64,000 nucleotides of DNA from Methanococcoides orientis (GTDB lineage Archaea > Halobacteriota > Methanosarcinia > Methanosarcinales > Methanosarcinaceae). The position numbers and the translations under genes were made by a program. The stretch spans positions 62,001-126,000 of the forward strand of contig NZ_CP073710.1 of assembly GCF_021184045.1 (NCBI RefSeq), read 5' to 3'. The notes under the pieces were generated by a model. That model saw nothing but the letters and a program-made list of their open reading frames with translations. It was not told the DNA's origin and ran no database searches. Positions 49,703-60,128 of this stretch are shown one piece after another. Within the stretch, counting starts at the first letter, position 1; every line of letters begins with the position of its first letter.

Positions 49703-50330
49703 AGACGTCGATCTCGCAGTAAGTTCAGGTGCAGATGCTGTTGGTTTCATAACCGATGTTCCTGTTGAAACGCCAAGGAAGATCGATCTCAAAAAGGCAG
49801 AAGAACTTGTTTCTCAGGTGCCTTTTTTTGTGGATTCAGTATTGGTTATCATGCCAAAGTCTGCCACAGAGGCTATTGATATGATTAATTCCATAGGACC
49901 TGATGTGGTTCAGATACACAATGCTCTTGGTATTGATGATCTGGGATATGTTCGTGATAATACAGATGTTAATATAATTCGCACCTTCCATGTTCCTTCG
50001 GAAAGTAATGTGCTGGTGAATGAACTTGTAAGTGAGATCAATTTGCTTTCATCTGAAGATCTTATCGATGGCATTCTGCTGGATTCTTATGTTTCCGGTA
50101 AGGTCGGTGGTACAGGTCAGGTCCATGATCTTTCTATAAGCAGGCAGGTCGTGGAACTTGTGGATCTACCTGTGGTATTGGCAGGTGGCTTGAATGCCGA
50201 GAATGTTGCAGAGTGTGTAAAGCAGGTCTCTCCCTTTGCTGTGGATACAGCTTCAGGTGTTGAAACCGATGGGATAAAGGATGCTGAAAAGATGAGGCGT
50301 TTTGTAAAAGAGGTTAGGTGTGCAAGATGA
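49656..50330 (+). CDS. trpF: Phosphoribosylanthranilate isomerase
   Basis: This 224-aa TIM-barrel enzyme converts PRA to CdRP. The start RVKVCGMKSVEDVDLAV holds the catalytic Cys; SADAVGFI, VQIHNALG, DGILLDSYVSGKVGGTGQ (phosphate loop) and VVLAGGLNAENV fit. It overlaps both trpD (47 bp) and trpE (ATGA). Confidence 0.95.
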   Translation: MNHSTRVKVCGMKSVEDVDLAVSSGADAVGFITDVPVETPRKIDLKKAEELVSQVPFFVDSVLVIMPKSATEAIDMINSIGPDVVQIHNALGIDDLGYVRDNTDVNIIRTFHVPSESNVLVNELVSEINLLSSEDLIDGILLDSYVSGKVGGTGQVHDLSISRQVVELVDLPVVLAGGLNAENVAECVKQVSPFAVDTASGVETDGIKDAEKMRRFVKEVRCAR

Positions 50331-51898
50331 TATCGTTCGATCTTACAAAAGATGAGTTCACAAAGCTTGTGAATATTTCAGAGAAACCTGCACTTGTACA
50401 GCTGATGGCTAAAGTAAGGTCGGATTGTACTCCTTTGCAGTTATATACAACTTTCCAGGCTGAAAATTATTCTTACATGCTTGAATCGGTGGAAAAAGAA
50501 AAAAAGCATGCACGTTTTTCCTTTGTTGGTGCTTATCCTGATGTTGTTGTTAAGATAAGTAGACGCAAGCTTACTCTTGAATACGGGGTAGATTCTGTAC
50601 TGATCGATGCTATTCGTTCAAAGCTGGATCTTGAATTTGAGAACATTGTGGATGACGGTTCCATTCTGATGGCCGATATAATGGATGGCTCGGATGTGGT
50701 GGATGCACTCCGTACAGTATTCCCTACAGCCGATGGAACTGTTCTTCTAAATGAGAAAAGGTTTGACAGACAGACCTTTCTTGGGGGTGCCATCGGTTAC
50801 AATGGTTATGACATGATCTACGACTGCTGGTTAGATATTGGCAGGAGTCATCAATCAGATGTTCCTGATATGCAGTTCATTCTTACTACTCGGACATTTG
50901 TCTTTGATCACCTGACCGATGAGACTTACATGGTGGTGACGCCATTTGCAGGTTTGGATTGCGATCCCGGTAAATTGTATGATGATGCGCTGAATGAAGC
51001 TGAACGTATGTGCCAGTGTCTTCGCGATGCAGCCGCTGTCCGGCTTGGCGAAGTGCCGGCGGTGTCTGGCTCATCAGAAGCTGTCTGCAATATGGATCAG
51101 GATTCATTTGAAAATGCAGTACGTGCAGCAAAGCAGCATATTCTGGATGGGGATATCTTCCAGGTGGTACTTTCCAGACGCTATTCGATGGAAATAGAAC
51201 AAACTCCTCTGGAGTTATATCGTACCCTCAGGGATATCAATCCCAGTCCGTATATGTACCTGTTCAGTTTCCGCGACCTTGACATTGTGGGTGCTAGTCC
51301 AGAGACTCTTATGACAGTTCATGAGCGCAAGGTAATAACAAATCCTATCGCAGGAACATGCCTTCGGGGTAAAGATGAAGCTGAGGATGATGAATTTGCT
51401 GCTAAGATGATGTCCGATAAGAAAGAGCGTGCTGAGCACGTTATGCTTGTGGATCTTGGTAGGAATGATGTACGTATGGTCTCAAAGTCCGGTTCGGTGG
51501 AGGTCAGTGATTTCATGAGCGTTGTGAAATATTCTCACGTGCAGCACATAGAGAGTACTGTTTGCGGAGAACTTCGACCCGAATGTGACCAGTTCGATGC
51601 TACACGAGCTATCTTTCCTGCAGGAACTCTTTCAGGTGCTCCTAAAATAAGGGCAATGGAGATCATCGATGAGTTCGAGCCATCAGCACGTGGGATCTAT
51701 GGGGGTGGAGTTGGATATTACTCGTGGAACGGTGATGTGGATACGGCCATTGTCATAAGGACAGTAATTATCAAGGATGGTGTTGCCAATGTACAGGCAG
51801 GGGCCGGCATCGTTGCAGATTCCGATCCGACTTATGAATATGAGGAAACAGAACGCAAGATGGCTGCCATGATCGCTGCCATAGGGGGTAAACGATGA
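50327..51898 (+). CDS. trpE: Anthranilate synthase component I
   Basis: This 523-aa enzyme makes anthranilate from chorismate and ammonia from TrpG. SYMLESVEKEKKHARFSF is the LLES-type tryptophan feedback site. The chorismate domain shows GDIFQVVLSRR, NPSPYMYLF, NPIAGTCLRGKDEAEDDEF, LVDLGRNDV, GTLSGAPKIRAMEIIDE and VQAGAGIVADSDP. ATG 50327 overlaps trpF stop; family start. Confidence 0.96.
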   Translation: MISFDLTKDEFTKLVNISEKPALVQLMAKVRSDCTPLQLYTTFQAENYSYMLESVEKEKKHARFSFVGAYPDVVVKISRRKLTLEYGVDSVLIDAIRSKLDLEFENIVDDGSILMADIMDGSDVVDALRTVFPTADGTVLLNEKRFDRQTFLGGAIGYNGYDMIYDCWLDIGRSHQSDVPDMQFILTTRTFVFDHLTDETYMVVTPFAGLDCDPGKLYDDALNEAERMCQCLRDAAAVRLGEVPAVSGSSEAVCNMDQDSFENAVRAAKQHILDGDIFQVVLSRRYSMEIEQTPLELYRTLRDINPSPYMYLFSFRDLDIVGASPETLMTVHERKVITNPIAGTCLRGKDEAEDDEFAAKMMSDKKERAEHVMLVDLGRNDVRMVSKSGSVEVSDFMSVVKYSHVQHIESTVCGELRPECDQFDATRAIFPAGTLSGAPKIRAMEIIDEFEPSARGIYGGGVGYYSWNGDVDTAIVIRTVIIKDGVANVQAGAGIVADSDPTYEYEETERKMAAMIAAIGGKR

Positions 51899-52485
51899 AA
51901 ATACTTTTCATTAACAACCGGGATTCGTTTGTATGGAATCTTGTGGACTATGTTTCCATGTTCGAATCTGATACTCTGGTCGTTCCAAATACTATCTCTG
52001 TAGATGAGGTTCGGAAAATATCTCCTGATGCAATAGTCATATCTCCAGGTCCTGGAAATCCTGAAAACAGTCGTGATGTCGGAAGTTGCATTGAGATCAT
52101 CCATGAATTTGGTGCTAGGATCCCTATACTTGGGGTTTGTTTTGGTCATCAGTCTATAAACACTGCTTTTGGTGGATCGGTAGGTCATTCGAAGGGTGGT
52201 CCGGTGCATGGCAAGGCTTCAATAGTAATACATGACACTTCATCTCTGTTCGATGGAGTCCCTACCTCATTCTATGCAGGCAGGTATCACTCTCTTTCAG
52301 TTGAAAGGCTGGCAGAAGATCTGGAAATAACTGCACAGGATGAGAATGGTCTGATCATGGGAATTAGGCATAAAGAATATCCGATCTATGGCGTCCAGTT
52401 TCATCCGGAGTCAGTCCTGACACCTGAAGGTTTAAAACTCATTGAAAATTTCCTGAAAATTGCAGGTATGGGGACGAAGGATTAA
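51895..52485 (+). CDS. trpG: Anthranilate synthase component II (glutaminase)
   Basis: This 196-aa class I glutamine amidotransferase supplies ammonia to TrpE. ISPGPGNPENSRD, GVCFGHQSINTAFGG with nucleophile Cys, and GVQFHPESVLTPEG with the catalytic His-Glu are present. It overlaps trpE by 4 bp (ATGA), as expected for a stoichiometric complex. Last trp gene in this cluster; trpC, trpA and trpB are not in the window. Confidence 0.96.
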   Translation: MKILFINNRDSFVWNLVDYVSMFESDTLVVPNTISVDEVRKISPDAIVISPGPGNPENSRDVGSCIEIIHEFGARIPILGVCFGHQSINTAFGGSVGHSKGGPVHGKASIVIHDTSSLFDGVPTSFYAGRYHSLSVERLAEDLEITAQDENGLIMGIRHKEYPIYGVQFHPESVLTPEGLKLIENFLKIAGMGTKD

Positions 52486-52511
52486 TGTCCATTGGCAGCA
52501 TGTGAATATGC

Positions 52512-53057
52512 ATGATCATCGGACTTACTGGAACTCCTGGCACAGGTAAAACTTCTGTTTGCAGGATACTTGAGGGTCGTGGATATCGTGTTATACACAT
52601 GAACGACCTTATCAAGAATGAACATCTTTACAGTGAGGTCGACGAGGCACGGGATACTGTTGTAGCTGATATGGACAGAGTGCTCTCTCGTGTATGTGAA
52701 CTTGTGGGTGATGATGAAGCTGTAACCATACTTGACAGCCACATGTCACACTACATTGCTGACATCGTGATAGTGTTGCGAACTGCTCCTTCCGAACTTA
52801 AGAAACGTCTGGAGGCTCGTAATTATTCTGATGCCAAAGTGCAGGAGAATGTTGAAGCTGAAGGTCTTGATGTGATCCTTGTGGAATCTGTGGAATGGTG
52901 TCAGCTGGTCTATGAGGTAGATACCACTGGCAGAAATGCTGATGATGTTGTCAAGGATGTTGAAACGATAATTTCCGGTATTCTTTCAGGCGATGATACT
53001 CTTGTTTACTCTCAATACAAGCCGGGTTCGTTCGACTGGAGCGAAGATATCTTTTAA
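52512..53057 (+). CDS. AK6-type adenylate kinase (Fap7/hCINAP-like)
   Basis: This 181-aa P-loop kinase has MIIGLTGTPGTGKTSVCRIL (Walker A), NDLIKNEHLYSEVDEARDT, VILDSHMSHYIAD and RLEARNYSDAKVQENVEAE, and ends with PGSFDWSEDIF. Archaeal and eukaryotic relatives (Fap7, hCINAP) act in 18S/16S rRNA maturation with uS11. It lies 26 bp after trpG and may share its transcript. Confidence 0.9.
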   Translation: MIIGLTGTPGTGKTSVCRILEGRGYRVIHMNDLIKNEHLYSEVDEARDTVVADMDRVLSRVCELVGDDEAVTILDSHMSHYIADIVIVLRTAPSELKKRLEARNYSDAKVQENVEAEGLDVILVESVEWCQLVYEVDTTGRNADDVVKDVETIISGILSGDDTLVYSQYKPGSFDWSEDIF

Positions 53058-53068
53058 ATTGGAATGCT

Positions 53069-53266
53069 TTATTTTGGGATCGGCTTGTCGGGTGTAACTC
53101 CATAATACTCCGTTCTGGCTTTACCCCATATGCAGCCTTTTTTTCCAACGATCTTCAATTCAATTTTTTGAATTGCTTTACCTATACTATTTCCTGCTCT
53201 CGCAGATCTACAAACAGGGCAGTATTTTTCACAGAATACAGGGGCTTTTTCTTTTGATGTTGTCAT
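53069..53266 (-). CDS. 65-aa cysteine-containing small protein
   Basis: The frame starts at ATG 53266 and contains CEKYCPVCRSARAGNSIGKA, a C-x3-C-x2-C cluster, and a further Cys in KGCIWGKARTEYYG. It is basic and small, and might bind zinc or RNA (inference). It is convergent with the AK6 gene at 11 bp. I do not recognise a named family. Confidence 0.55.
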   Translation of the reverse strand: MTTSKEKAPVFCEKYCPVCRSARAGNSIGKAIQKIELKIVGKKGCIWGKARTEYYGVTPDKPIPK

Positions 53267-53469
53267 TTTGTGGTCTCTTTTAGTTTGTCTTATGAATGCT
53301 GAGATTCATCCATCATCATAAATTACATGTTGGTGTCAGCTGATATATTTGTCTGTCATAAATGTGTACAAAACAAGACGTAGTGTAGTAAAATAACCCT
53401 TGATTTTAAGAAATAATTTGATATACTTTTCCATCATTCCAGTTATAAGTATTATAAAGGAGTATTTTT

Positions 53470-53931
53470 ATGAAATTTACAAAGATGGGGATGATTTTAC
53501 TTTTAATGGCTGTACTGGTGGTGTCGGGTTGTTCCGATTCAGAAGAAGGTCCTGGGGGGGTGTCTGAAATGGCTGAAGAGCTCGGTGTTGATGTTATCAG
53601 CACATCATTCGATGATTTTGGTGTGGTTTTCTGTGATCCTGAAACATCACAGGATGAAATTGCAGCTCTTGTCGATGAAGAATATAAGGGCAACTTCGTC
53701 CAGTGGACAGGGACGATATATGCAGTTACCAATAATGGTAAATCCTATACTGTACAGGTGCAGCATTGTCCTGATTCTCTTTCAGATGCTGCCGTAACTT
53801 TCAATATAAATCAAAATGAAGCTGCATCGAATCTCATAAAAGGTCAGGAGCTCACCTATCTTGGAAGAATAACACGTTATCAGAAAGGTGTTGGTTTCTG
53901 GGTAGAGGAAGCTTCCATTGTGTCTGAGTAA
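53470..53931 (+). CDS. Lipoprotein with OB-fold-like domain
   Basis: This 153-aa protein has a signal peptide with lipobox (LVVSGC, Cys at about 21), a short acidic linker and a domain with WTGTIYAVTNNGKSYTVQVQ and ELTYLGRITRYQKGVGFWVEEASI, resembling the small OB-fold domains of secreted tRNA_anti-like proteins. Its ligand is unknown. GGAG lies about 7 nt before ATG 53470. Confidence 0.7.
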   Translation: MKFTKMGMILLLMAVLVVSGCSDSEEGPGGVSEMAEELGVDVISTSFDDFGVVFCDPETSQDEIAALVDEEYKGNFVQWTGTIYAVTNNGKSYTVQVQHCPDSLSDAAVTFNINQNEAASNLIKGQELTYLGRITRYQKGVGFWVEEASIVSE

Positions 53932-54010
53932 TTTAAAAAGTATTAAACTTATCATGATGGTGGCATTGTGTCACCACATGTCTTTTGTTGATCAAAGAAA
54001 TCTCTTTTCA

Positions 54011-54547
<537 letters not shown>

Positions 54548-55584
54548 TCAGCGGAATGGAGCACCTTCGCATTCGAATGTGAACTTCTCGTACACTTCTT
54601 TGTAGTGTTCAGAGTTGTTGTTGTGCTTCATTGTTGCCAGTTTTTCAACGAGGCTTATTCCCGGCTTTGGATCTTCCATGAACTCGAGTTCACTTTCGAC
54701 CATCTTGAAATACTTCTCACCTGCATCGGTGCGGAGAAGTACGCAGTTCCAGCCATCAGGGGTTCCTACTGAACCGACGGCGATGTCAGCAAAGACTGAT
54801 GTGTAGTCATTGCAGTGGTGGCATGGGTTTCTTGCATGTGGAGCAACCTCTGCGATTTTAACGCTGTGCTCTTCACCATCTTTGGTGTATGCCCAGAATT
54901 TACCTTTGCCGAAATCCATCTTGACAACATCTTCAGCTTTTACGCCCATGATCTCTGGTATGATCTTATCTGTCATTACATCGCCATAGAAACTTTCCAT
55001 GCAAAGTAAACCTACGATAAGAACAATCTTGTCATTGACATTTTCTGAAATAAGTCTGGCGCCGTGTGCCTGGCATGGTACACCGATCACAGCGATCTTT
55101 TCATACTCATTGAATGGATCTCTGAGCATAGAAAGAACTGAATCATAGGTATACTTGGTACCTTTTGCCTTTTCAACATCATCTGCACTAGTGAAAAGTT
55201 CAAGTTCGGTTTCCCATTTTTCGTTTCTAGTGATTCCGACAACACAGTCGATTTCACCTTGTCTTAGGAGTGACCGAGCAATAGCGGAAGTAACACCACC
55301 GTCCTGACCGGCAATGTTGCTCTTTGCAGCGAGGAAGCTTCGAACGTTTGCAAATTCATCTTCGAAGTAACCGTCTACAACCGGGCAGATCCTGCTGCAT
55401 GTAAGGCAACCCTCACATACATTTGGTGCAGCACCATGTGAGTAAAGCGAAAGATTGTCCGGATCCCGGATCTCTGCAGCTTTCTCTCCCATTACTATTG
55501 CACCGGCAGGACATGCTGATACGCATGCCCCACAAGCGGTACAGACGTCATGCTCGATGACGTCCATTATTTTCGGATGGACCA

Positions 55585-55585
<1 letters not shown>
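54548..55585 (-). CDS. fpoF: F420H2 dehydrogenase subunit FpoF (F420-oxidising, FrhB family)
   Basis: This 345-aa protein has two ferredoxin-like [4Fe-4S] motifs at the N-terminus (CTACGACVSACP, CEGCLTCSRICP) and the FrhB-type F420/FAD domain (GQDGGVTSAIARSLL; VIGVPCQAHGARLI; CHHCNDYTSVFADI). FpoF delivers electrons from F420H2 to the Fpo membrane complex and can also act alone as an F420H2:ferredoxin oxidoreductase in the cytoplasm. Its ATG overlaps the mer stop, the same arrangement known for Methanosarcina. Confidence 0.92.
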
Positions 55586-56571
<986 letters not shown>

Positions 56572-56589
56572 TTAAATCCTCCAATTTAA

Positions 56590-56620
56590 TAATGCTATTC
56601 AGGATTACATGCATATATTA
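56590..56620 (-). promoter_or_regulatory. mer promoter
   Basis: On the minus strand TAATATATGC (56620-56611) is a good TATA box; about 25 bp later (near 56590) gives a 5' leader of about 20 nt carrying GGAGG. A short leader and strong box suit a highly expressed catabolic gene. Confidence 0.55.
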
Positions 56621-57081
56621 AAACCTTATTGGTTTATCCCGAACGTCTGGTTACTATTTATGCTAAGCTTAATATCTGTTTGTACGACGTTTTCCCAAAA
56701 TCAGATATAATTTATAGTAATTTGTTTATATTTTAGGAAGAAGGCCTTTTTCAAGCGTGCCCTTTCTTTTGCCTATAGCTTTCTGGCAGTCCTTTGTGAA
56801 AATACCGATATGCATAAATATTCATCTAACGTATTTTTAAGAGTAAGGACGAATCCATTTAATGTGATTCCAGGGACTTTCCGGGGTTATCTTTCAATAC
56901 ATTTGGGAATTGTATTGATGAAGTATATTTTCAGGTAGCTGTAAAAATGTTTCCTGTTAATATATTCTGAGATCATTGTTCCTTTCTGTATTTTTGTTGC
57001 CTTTTGGAAAAATATCCTGTGCAGTATAGCCGTTGGAACAATATTAAAAAGCACCTTTTCGAAAAAGAATCCGGTGATCGA
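56621..57081. other. Intergenic region between divergent mer and Cys-rich genes
   Basis: About 460 bp without a recognised gene. A TATA-like TGCATAAATATTC (56811-56823) and later AT-rich blocks are present on the plus strand. No clear repeat or RNA fold was seen. Confidence 0.4.
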
Positions 57082-57318
57082 ATGAAATGCTATGAATGTG
57101 CAAAGAACGGAAAAGACACTGATGCCGTAGGTATCTGCATTGTATGTGGTGAAGGAGTTTGTAAGGACCATCTTAAGCGTGAAAAAATACCTCTGTGGGA
57201 TGGTGAGTTTGACGTCAAGCTCAGGTGCATGGGTGAATCATGTAAACTAAAGGATGTGGACCCACAGCTTAAGATATTGTGCACAAAATGCCATTATGCC
57301 CTGGTAGAGAACAATTGA
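57082..57318 (+). CDS. 78-aa cysteine-rich protein (DUF2180-like), copy 1
   Basis: It begins MKCYECAKNGKDTDAVGICIVCGEGVCKDH: paired cysteines C-x2-C and C-x2-C-x4-C-x2-H that may hold zinc, and a late CTKCHYAL pair. The start at ATG 57082 matches the paralogue that follows. The form resembles DUF2180 archaeal proteins; function unknown. GGTGAT lies upstream. Confidence 0.75.
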   Translation: MKCYECAKNGKDTDAVGICIVCGEGVCKDHLKREKIPLWDGEFDVKLRCMGESCKLKDVDPQLKILCTKCHYALVENN

Positions 57319-57328
57319 GGTGATCATG

Positions 57329-57550
57329 ATGACGAAATGTTATGACTGTATGGAAGAAGGCAAAGAAACTGATGCTGTAGCTGTTTGTATCGTATGTGGT
57401 AAAGCTCTTTGTATGGATCACTCAAAAGAACTTATTCTCCCAGTTTCTGTTGGGAAGCCACCTAATGTCAAACACTTGCACAATGGTCTTCCAAGGAACA
57501 TGTGCAACTATTGCTTGGGCAATGTGGTTGATGAAGGATTCTGTGTATGA
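57329..57550 (+). CDS. 73-aa cysteine-rich protein (DUF2180-like), copy 2
   Basis: MTKCYDCMEEGKETDAVAVC aligns with copy 1, including CIVCGKALCMDH; the C-terminal pair is CNYC. The middle differs (VSVGKPPNVKHL). Two ATG codons are adjacent; 57329 is 6 nt after GAGGTG. The genes are 10 bp apart and co-transcribed. Tandem duplication with divergence suggests related but distinct roles, perhaps as redox or zinc proteins of the following cluster. Confidence 0.75.
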   Translation: MTKCYDCMEEGKETDAVAVCIVCGKALCMDHSKELILPVSVGKPPNVKHLHNGLPRNMCNYCLGNVVDEGFCV

Positions 57551-57594
57551 CTGGGTTCATAATCATATTCTAATTCAAAAGGGAGTAACTAAAC

Positions 57595-57942
57595 ATGAGC
57601 GAAAGTAGGGAAGTAATAGAAAGTATCGGGGAAAAGATGGGTTTTACACCTCAGATCCTTGAAACGTTGGATGCTATAGATCCTCATTTTGTCAGGAAAT
57701 ACACAAGATGTGATCACAAGATCCTGTCCGATGGTGCCCTTCCGGCAAAAATGAAGATATTAATGGCTCTTGCTGTTGTAGCATCCAAACAATGCGAATC
57801 ATGTACTGTGGCACAGATGAAAAGCGCATTAAAACACGGTGCAACAAAAGAAGAGATCATGGAGACAATGGAAGTTATCTCTATCACATCAGGGGCGCCT
57901 GCTATTGCAGCATGCCGTGATGCATTGAAGTTGTTAAAATAA
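57595..57942 (+). CDS. AhpD-like carboxymuconolactone decarboxylase family protein
   Basis: This 115-aa protein has the AhpD/CMD helical fold. [32 protein letters not shown] carries the C-x2-C redox pair. In AhpD the pattern is C-x2-C-x3-H; here the last position is Gln, so the proton-relay His is missing. It may be a disulfide reductase in peroxide defence. GGGAG precedes ATG 57595. Confidence 0.85.
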   Translation: MSESREVIESIGEKMGFTPQILETLDAIDPHFVRKYTRCDHKILSDGALPAKMKILMALAVVASKQCESCTVAQMKSALKHGATKEEIMETMEVISITSGAPAIAACRDALKLLK

Positions 57943-58090
57943 GCTATACTTCCACTTTTTTGGTGGGGTCAAAGGGAACAATTCAATAAAGGATCGCATG
58001 TTTTTTTTTCTGCGTTCCTCTTTTTTAGAGATTGTCCCTCTTTCACTTATATTTTTATTATAATCTATCATATATCGAGGAGGATTTCGT

Positions 58091-59482
58091 ATAAGGTCTA
58101 TTCACTCTTGTTCTATCCTGTTATTTTTCGTATCGTTCGTCCTGTTAATGGCAGGTGCTGCTACTGCAGCAGAACCTACTGGGTTTGGTGAACTTGATTC
58201 GGAAGACTTCGACAGTCATTCCAAATGTGCCAACTGTCATGCCATAATACGAAGTCAGTGGCAGGGGAGCATGCATGCCTATGCCTATACCGATCCTCTT
58301 TATCAGGCAGAGCTGCAGATGGCAGGCGAAGAGACCGGCGGGCAGACTGATGAGTTCTGTTCACGCTGCCATACTCCGATCGGTGTGATGAGTGGTGAGG
58401 TGCCTCCGATCGATGGTTCCATGGCAAGTGATGTAGCGTTAGAAGGTGTCCAGTGTGATTTCTGTCATACTGTTCCCGAAGGAGCTGTCGGTGACGGTGC
58501 ATTTGTTTCAACTCCTGGGGAAATAAAGTGGGGTCCGCATGATGATGCGCCTTCTGCTGCCCATGAGTCCGAGTTCAATGACTTCTACACCAATGCTGAA
58601 TATTGTGGAATGTGCCACAACGTCAACAGTCCTTTCAATGGCCTTCCTCTTGATGACACTTATATATCATGGGCTAGCAGCCAATATGCTGAGGACGAAG
58701 TTACATGCCAGGACTGTCACATGAGCCCGGGAATTACACAATTTGAGGCAAATCCTGGAAGGTCCGCATCCAGTGCTCCAAAGAGGGACCATATTTCCCT
58801 GCATGATATCGTCGGAGCAAATTCCTTCATGCTGGGGGAACTTAGCGATGGACAATATGGTGAAACGGCTGTGGAAAGACTCCAGCAGGCTGCAATACTT
58901 GAAATCTCCGTGCCCGATGAAGCAAGCTCTGGTGAAGATGTCAACGTCGATGTCTCAATTACCAATTCAGGGGCAGGGCATAAGCTTCCAACAGGTATTA
59001 CTGAAGTGAGGCAGATGTGGCTGGAAGTTTCTGTTACTGATGCTGAAGGTAAGGAGCTGTACAGTTCAGGACAGCTCGATCCAGAAGGGGCTATCCAGGA
59101 CGCGGTGATATACCATACTGTTCTTGCAGATGCTGATGGGGAATTTACTGACAAGTTATGGGAAGCCGAATCCATTGTTTCAGATAACAGGATCCTTCCG
59201 AAAGAAACAGAAGTTGAAACCCATTCCTTCGTGATGCCTGAAGATGCAGTAGATCCGATACTTGTTGAAGCAAAGTTATTATATCGTTCTGCACCGCAGG
59301 GTATGGTAGATGAATTATTTGGTGAAGGTACTTATGATGTCCCTGTGATCGATATGAATATTGCCTATGGCTCTATCAATGGCGAAGCTGATATTCCATC
59401 TGAACCAACTCCTGGGTTTGGTGGTCTTTTGCTCGTAATATCCCTGATCGCAGTGGCGTGTATCTATAGGATCAAAAAATAA
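58091..59482 (+). CDS. Pentaheme c-type cytochrome, exported and C-terminally anchored; apparent ATA start
   Basis: Five CxxCH heme sites are seen: CANCH, CSRCH, CDFCH, CGMCH and CQDCH, in a cytochrome c554-like region, then a beta-rich domain (VSITNSGAGHKLPTGITE) and a C-terminus PTPGFGGLLLVISLIAVA ending IKK, a PGF-CTERM-type sorting signal. The first ATG (58148) starts inside the signal peptide. Upstream in frame IRSIHSCSILLFFVSFVLL forms a good signal, with no ATG, GTG or TTG; GGAGG (58079-58083) is followed by 7 nt and ATA 58091. That gives 463 aa. It would sit on the outer membrane face and carry electrons; the partner is unknown. Confidence 0.88.
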   Translation: MRSIHSCSILLFFVSFVLLMAGAATAAEPTGFGELDSEDFDSHSKCANCHAIIRSQWQGSMHAYAYTDPLYQAELQMAGEETGGQTDEFCSRCHTPIGVMSGEVPPIDGSMASDVALEGVQCDFCHTVPEGAVGDGAFVSTPGEIKWGPHDDAPSAAHESEFNDFYTNAEYCGMCHNVNSPFNGLPLDDTYISWASSQYAEDEVTCQDCHMSPGITQFEANPGRSASSAPKRDHISLHDIVGANSFMLGELSDGQYGETAVERLQQAAILEISVPDEASSGEDVNVDVSITNSGAGHKLPTGITEVRQMWLEVSVTDAEGKELYSSGQLDPEGAIQDAVIYHTVLADADGEFTDKLWEAESIVSDNRILPKETEVETHSFVMPEDAVDPILVEAKLLYRSAPQGMVDELFGEGTYDVPVIDMNIAYGSINGEADIPSEPTPGFGGLLLVISLIAVACIYRIKK

Positions 59483-59498
59483 CGTTGGAGGAATTAAC

Positions 59499-60128
59499 AT
59501 ACCTGGTAATGTAATAAAACTGCTTGGAATATCCGGAAGTCCTCGAAAGAAGGCAACAGATCGCATGGTCAGGGCGGCTTTGGAATTTGCTGAGGAGAAA
59601 TATGATGTGGAAATTGAATATTTCTCTGCAAAAGGAAAGGATCTGAAGTTCTGTATCCATTGTGACCATTGCGTCCGAACCAAACAGGGTTGCATCCATA
59701 AGGACGACATGCTTGAACTCTATGATAAGATGGAGTGGGCAGATGCCTGGATAATAGGCACTCCTGTTTACCAGGGAACTCTTAGCGGGCAGACGAAAGT
59801 TATGATGGACAGATGCCGTGCGGTGGTTGCCCGTGATCCTAAGGTTTTCATGAATAAGGTTGGGGCAGGCATGGCTGATGGTGGTGATCGCGTAGGCGGA
59901 CAGGAGCCGGCTTTGCAGGCCATCCACAACTTCTATATTATCAGTGAGATGCTTCCTGTATCTGGTGGTTCCTTTGGTTCTAATCTTGGAGGCACTTTCT
60001 GGTCACAGGACAAAGGTGCTGAGGGCGTGGAATCAGATGATGAAGGCTTAAGAAGTATGCGAAAGACCGTTCGCAAACTTATCCAGACCGCTCAGATGGT
60101 AAAGACGGCATCTGTGGAGGACAAATAA
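59499..60128 (+). CDS. Iron-sulfur flavoprotein (Isf family), apparent ATA start
   Basis: This protein has the Isf order: an FMN-binding LLGISGSPRKKATDRM, the compact cluster motif CIHCDHCVRTKQGC (C-x2-C-x2-C-x6-C, [4Fe-4S]), WIIGTPVYQGTLSGQTK, and a late GGDRVGGQEPALQAIHNF. The only canonical start, ATG 59565, would remove the FMN loop. GGAGG (59487-59491) is followed by 7 nt and ATA 59499; no other start lies in frame. That gives 209 aa, as expected (about 190-200). Isf proteins of Methanosarcina relatives reduce O2 and H2O2 with ferredoxin electrons. It follows the cytochrome by 16 bp. Confidence 0.88.
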   Translation: MPGNVIKLLGISGSPRKKATDRMVRAALEFAEEKYDVEIEYFSAKGKDLKFCIHCDHCVRTKQGCIHKDDMLELYDKMEWADAWIIGTPVYQGTLSGQTKVMMDRCRAVVARDPKVFMNKVGAGMADGGDRVGGQEPALQAIHNFYIISEMLPVSGGSFGSNLGGTFWSQDKGAEGVESDDEGLRSMRKTVRKLIQTAQMVKTASVEDK

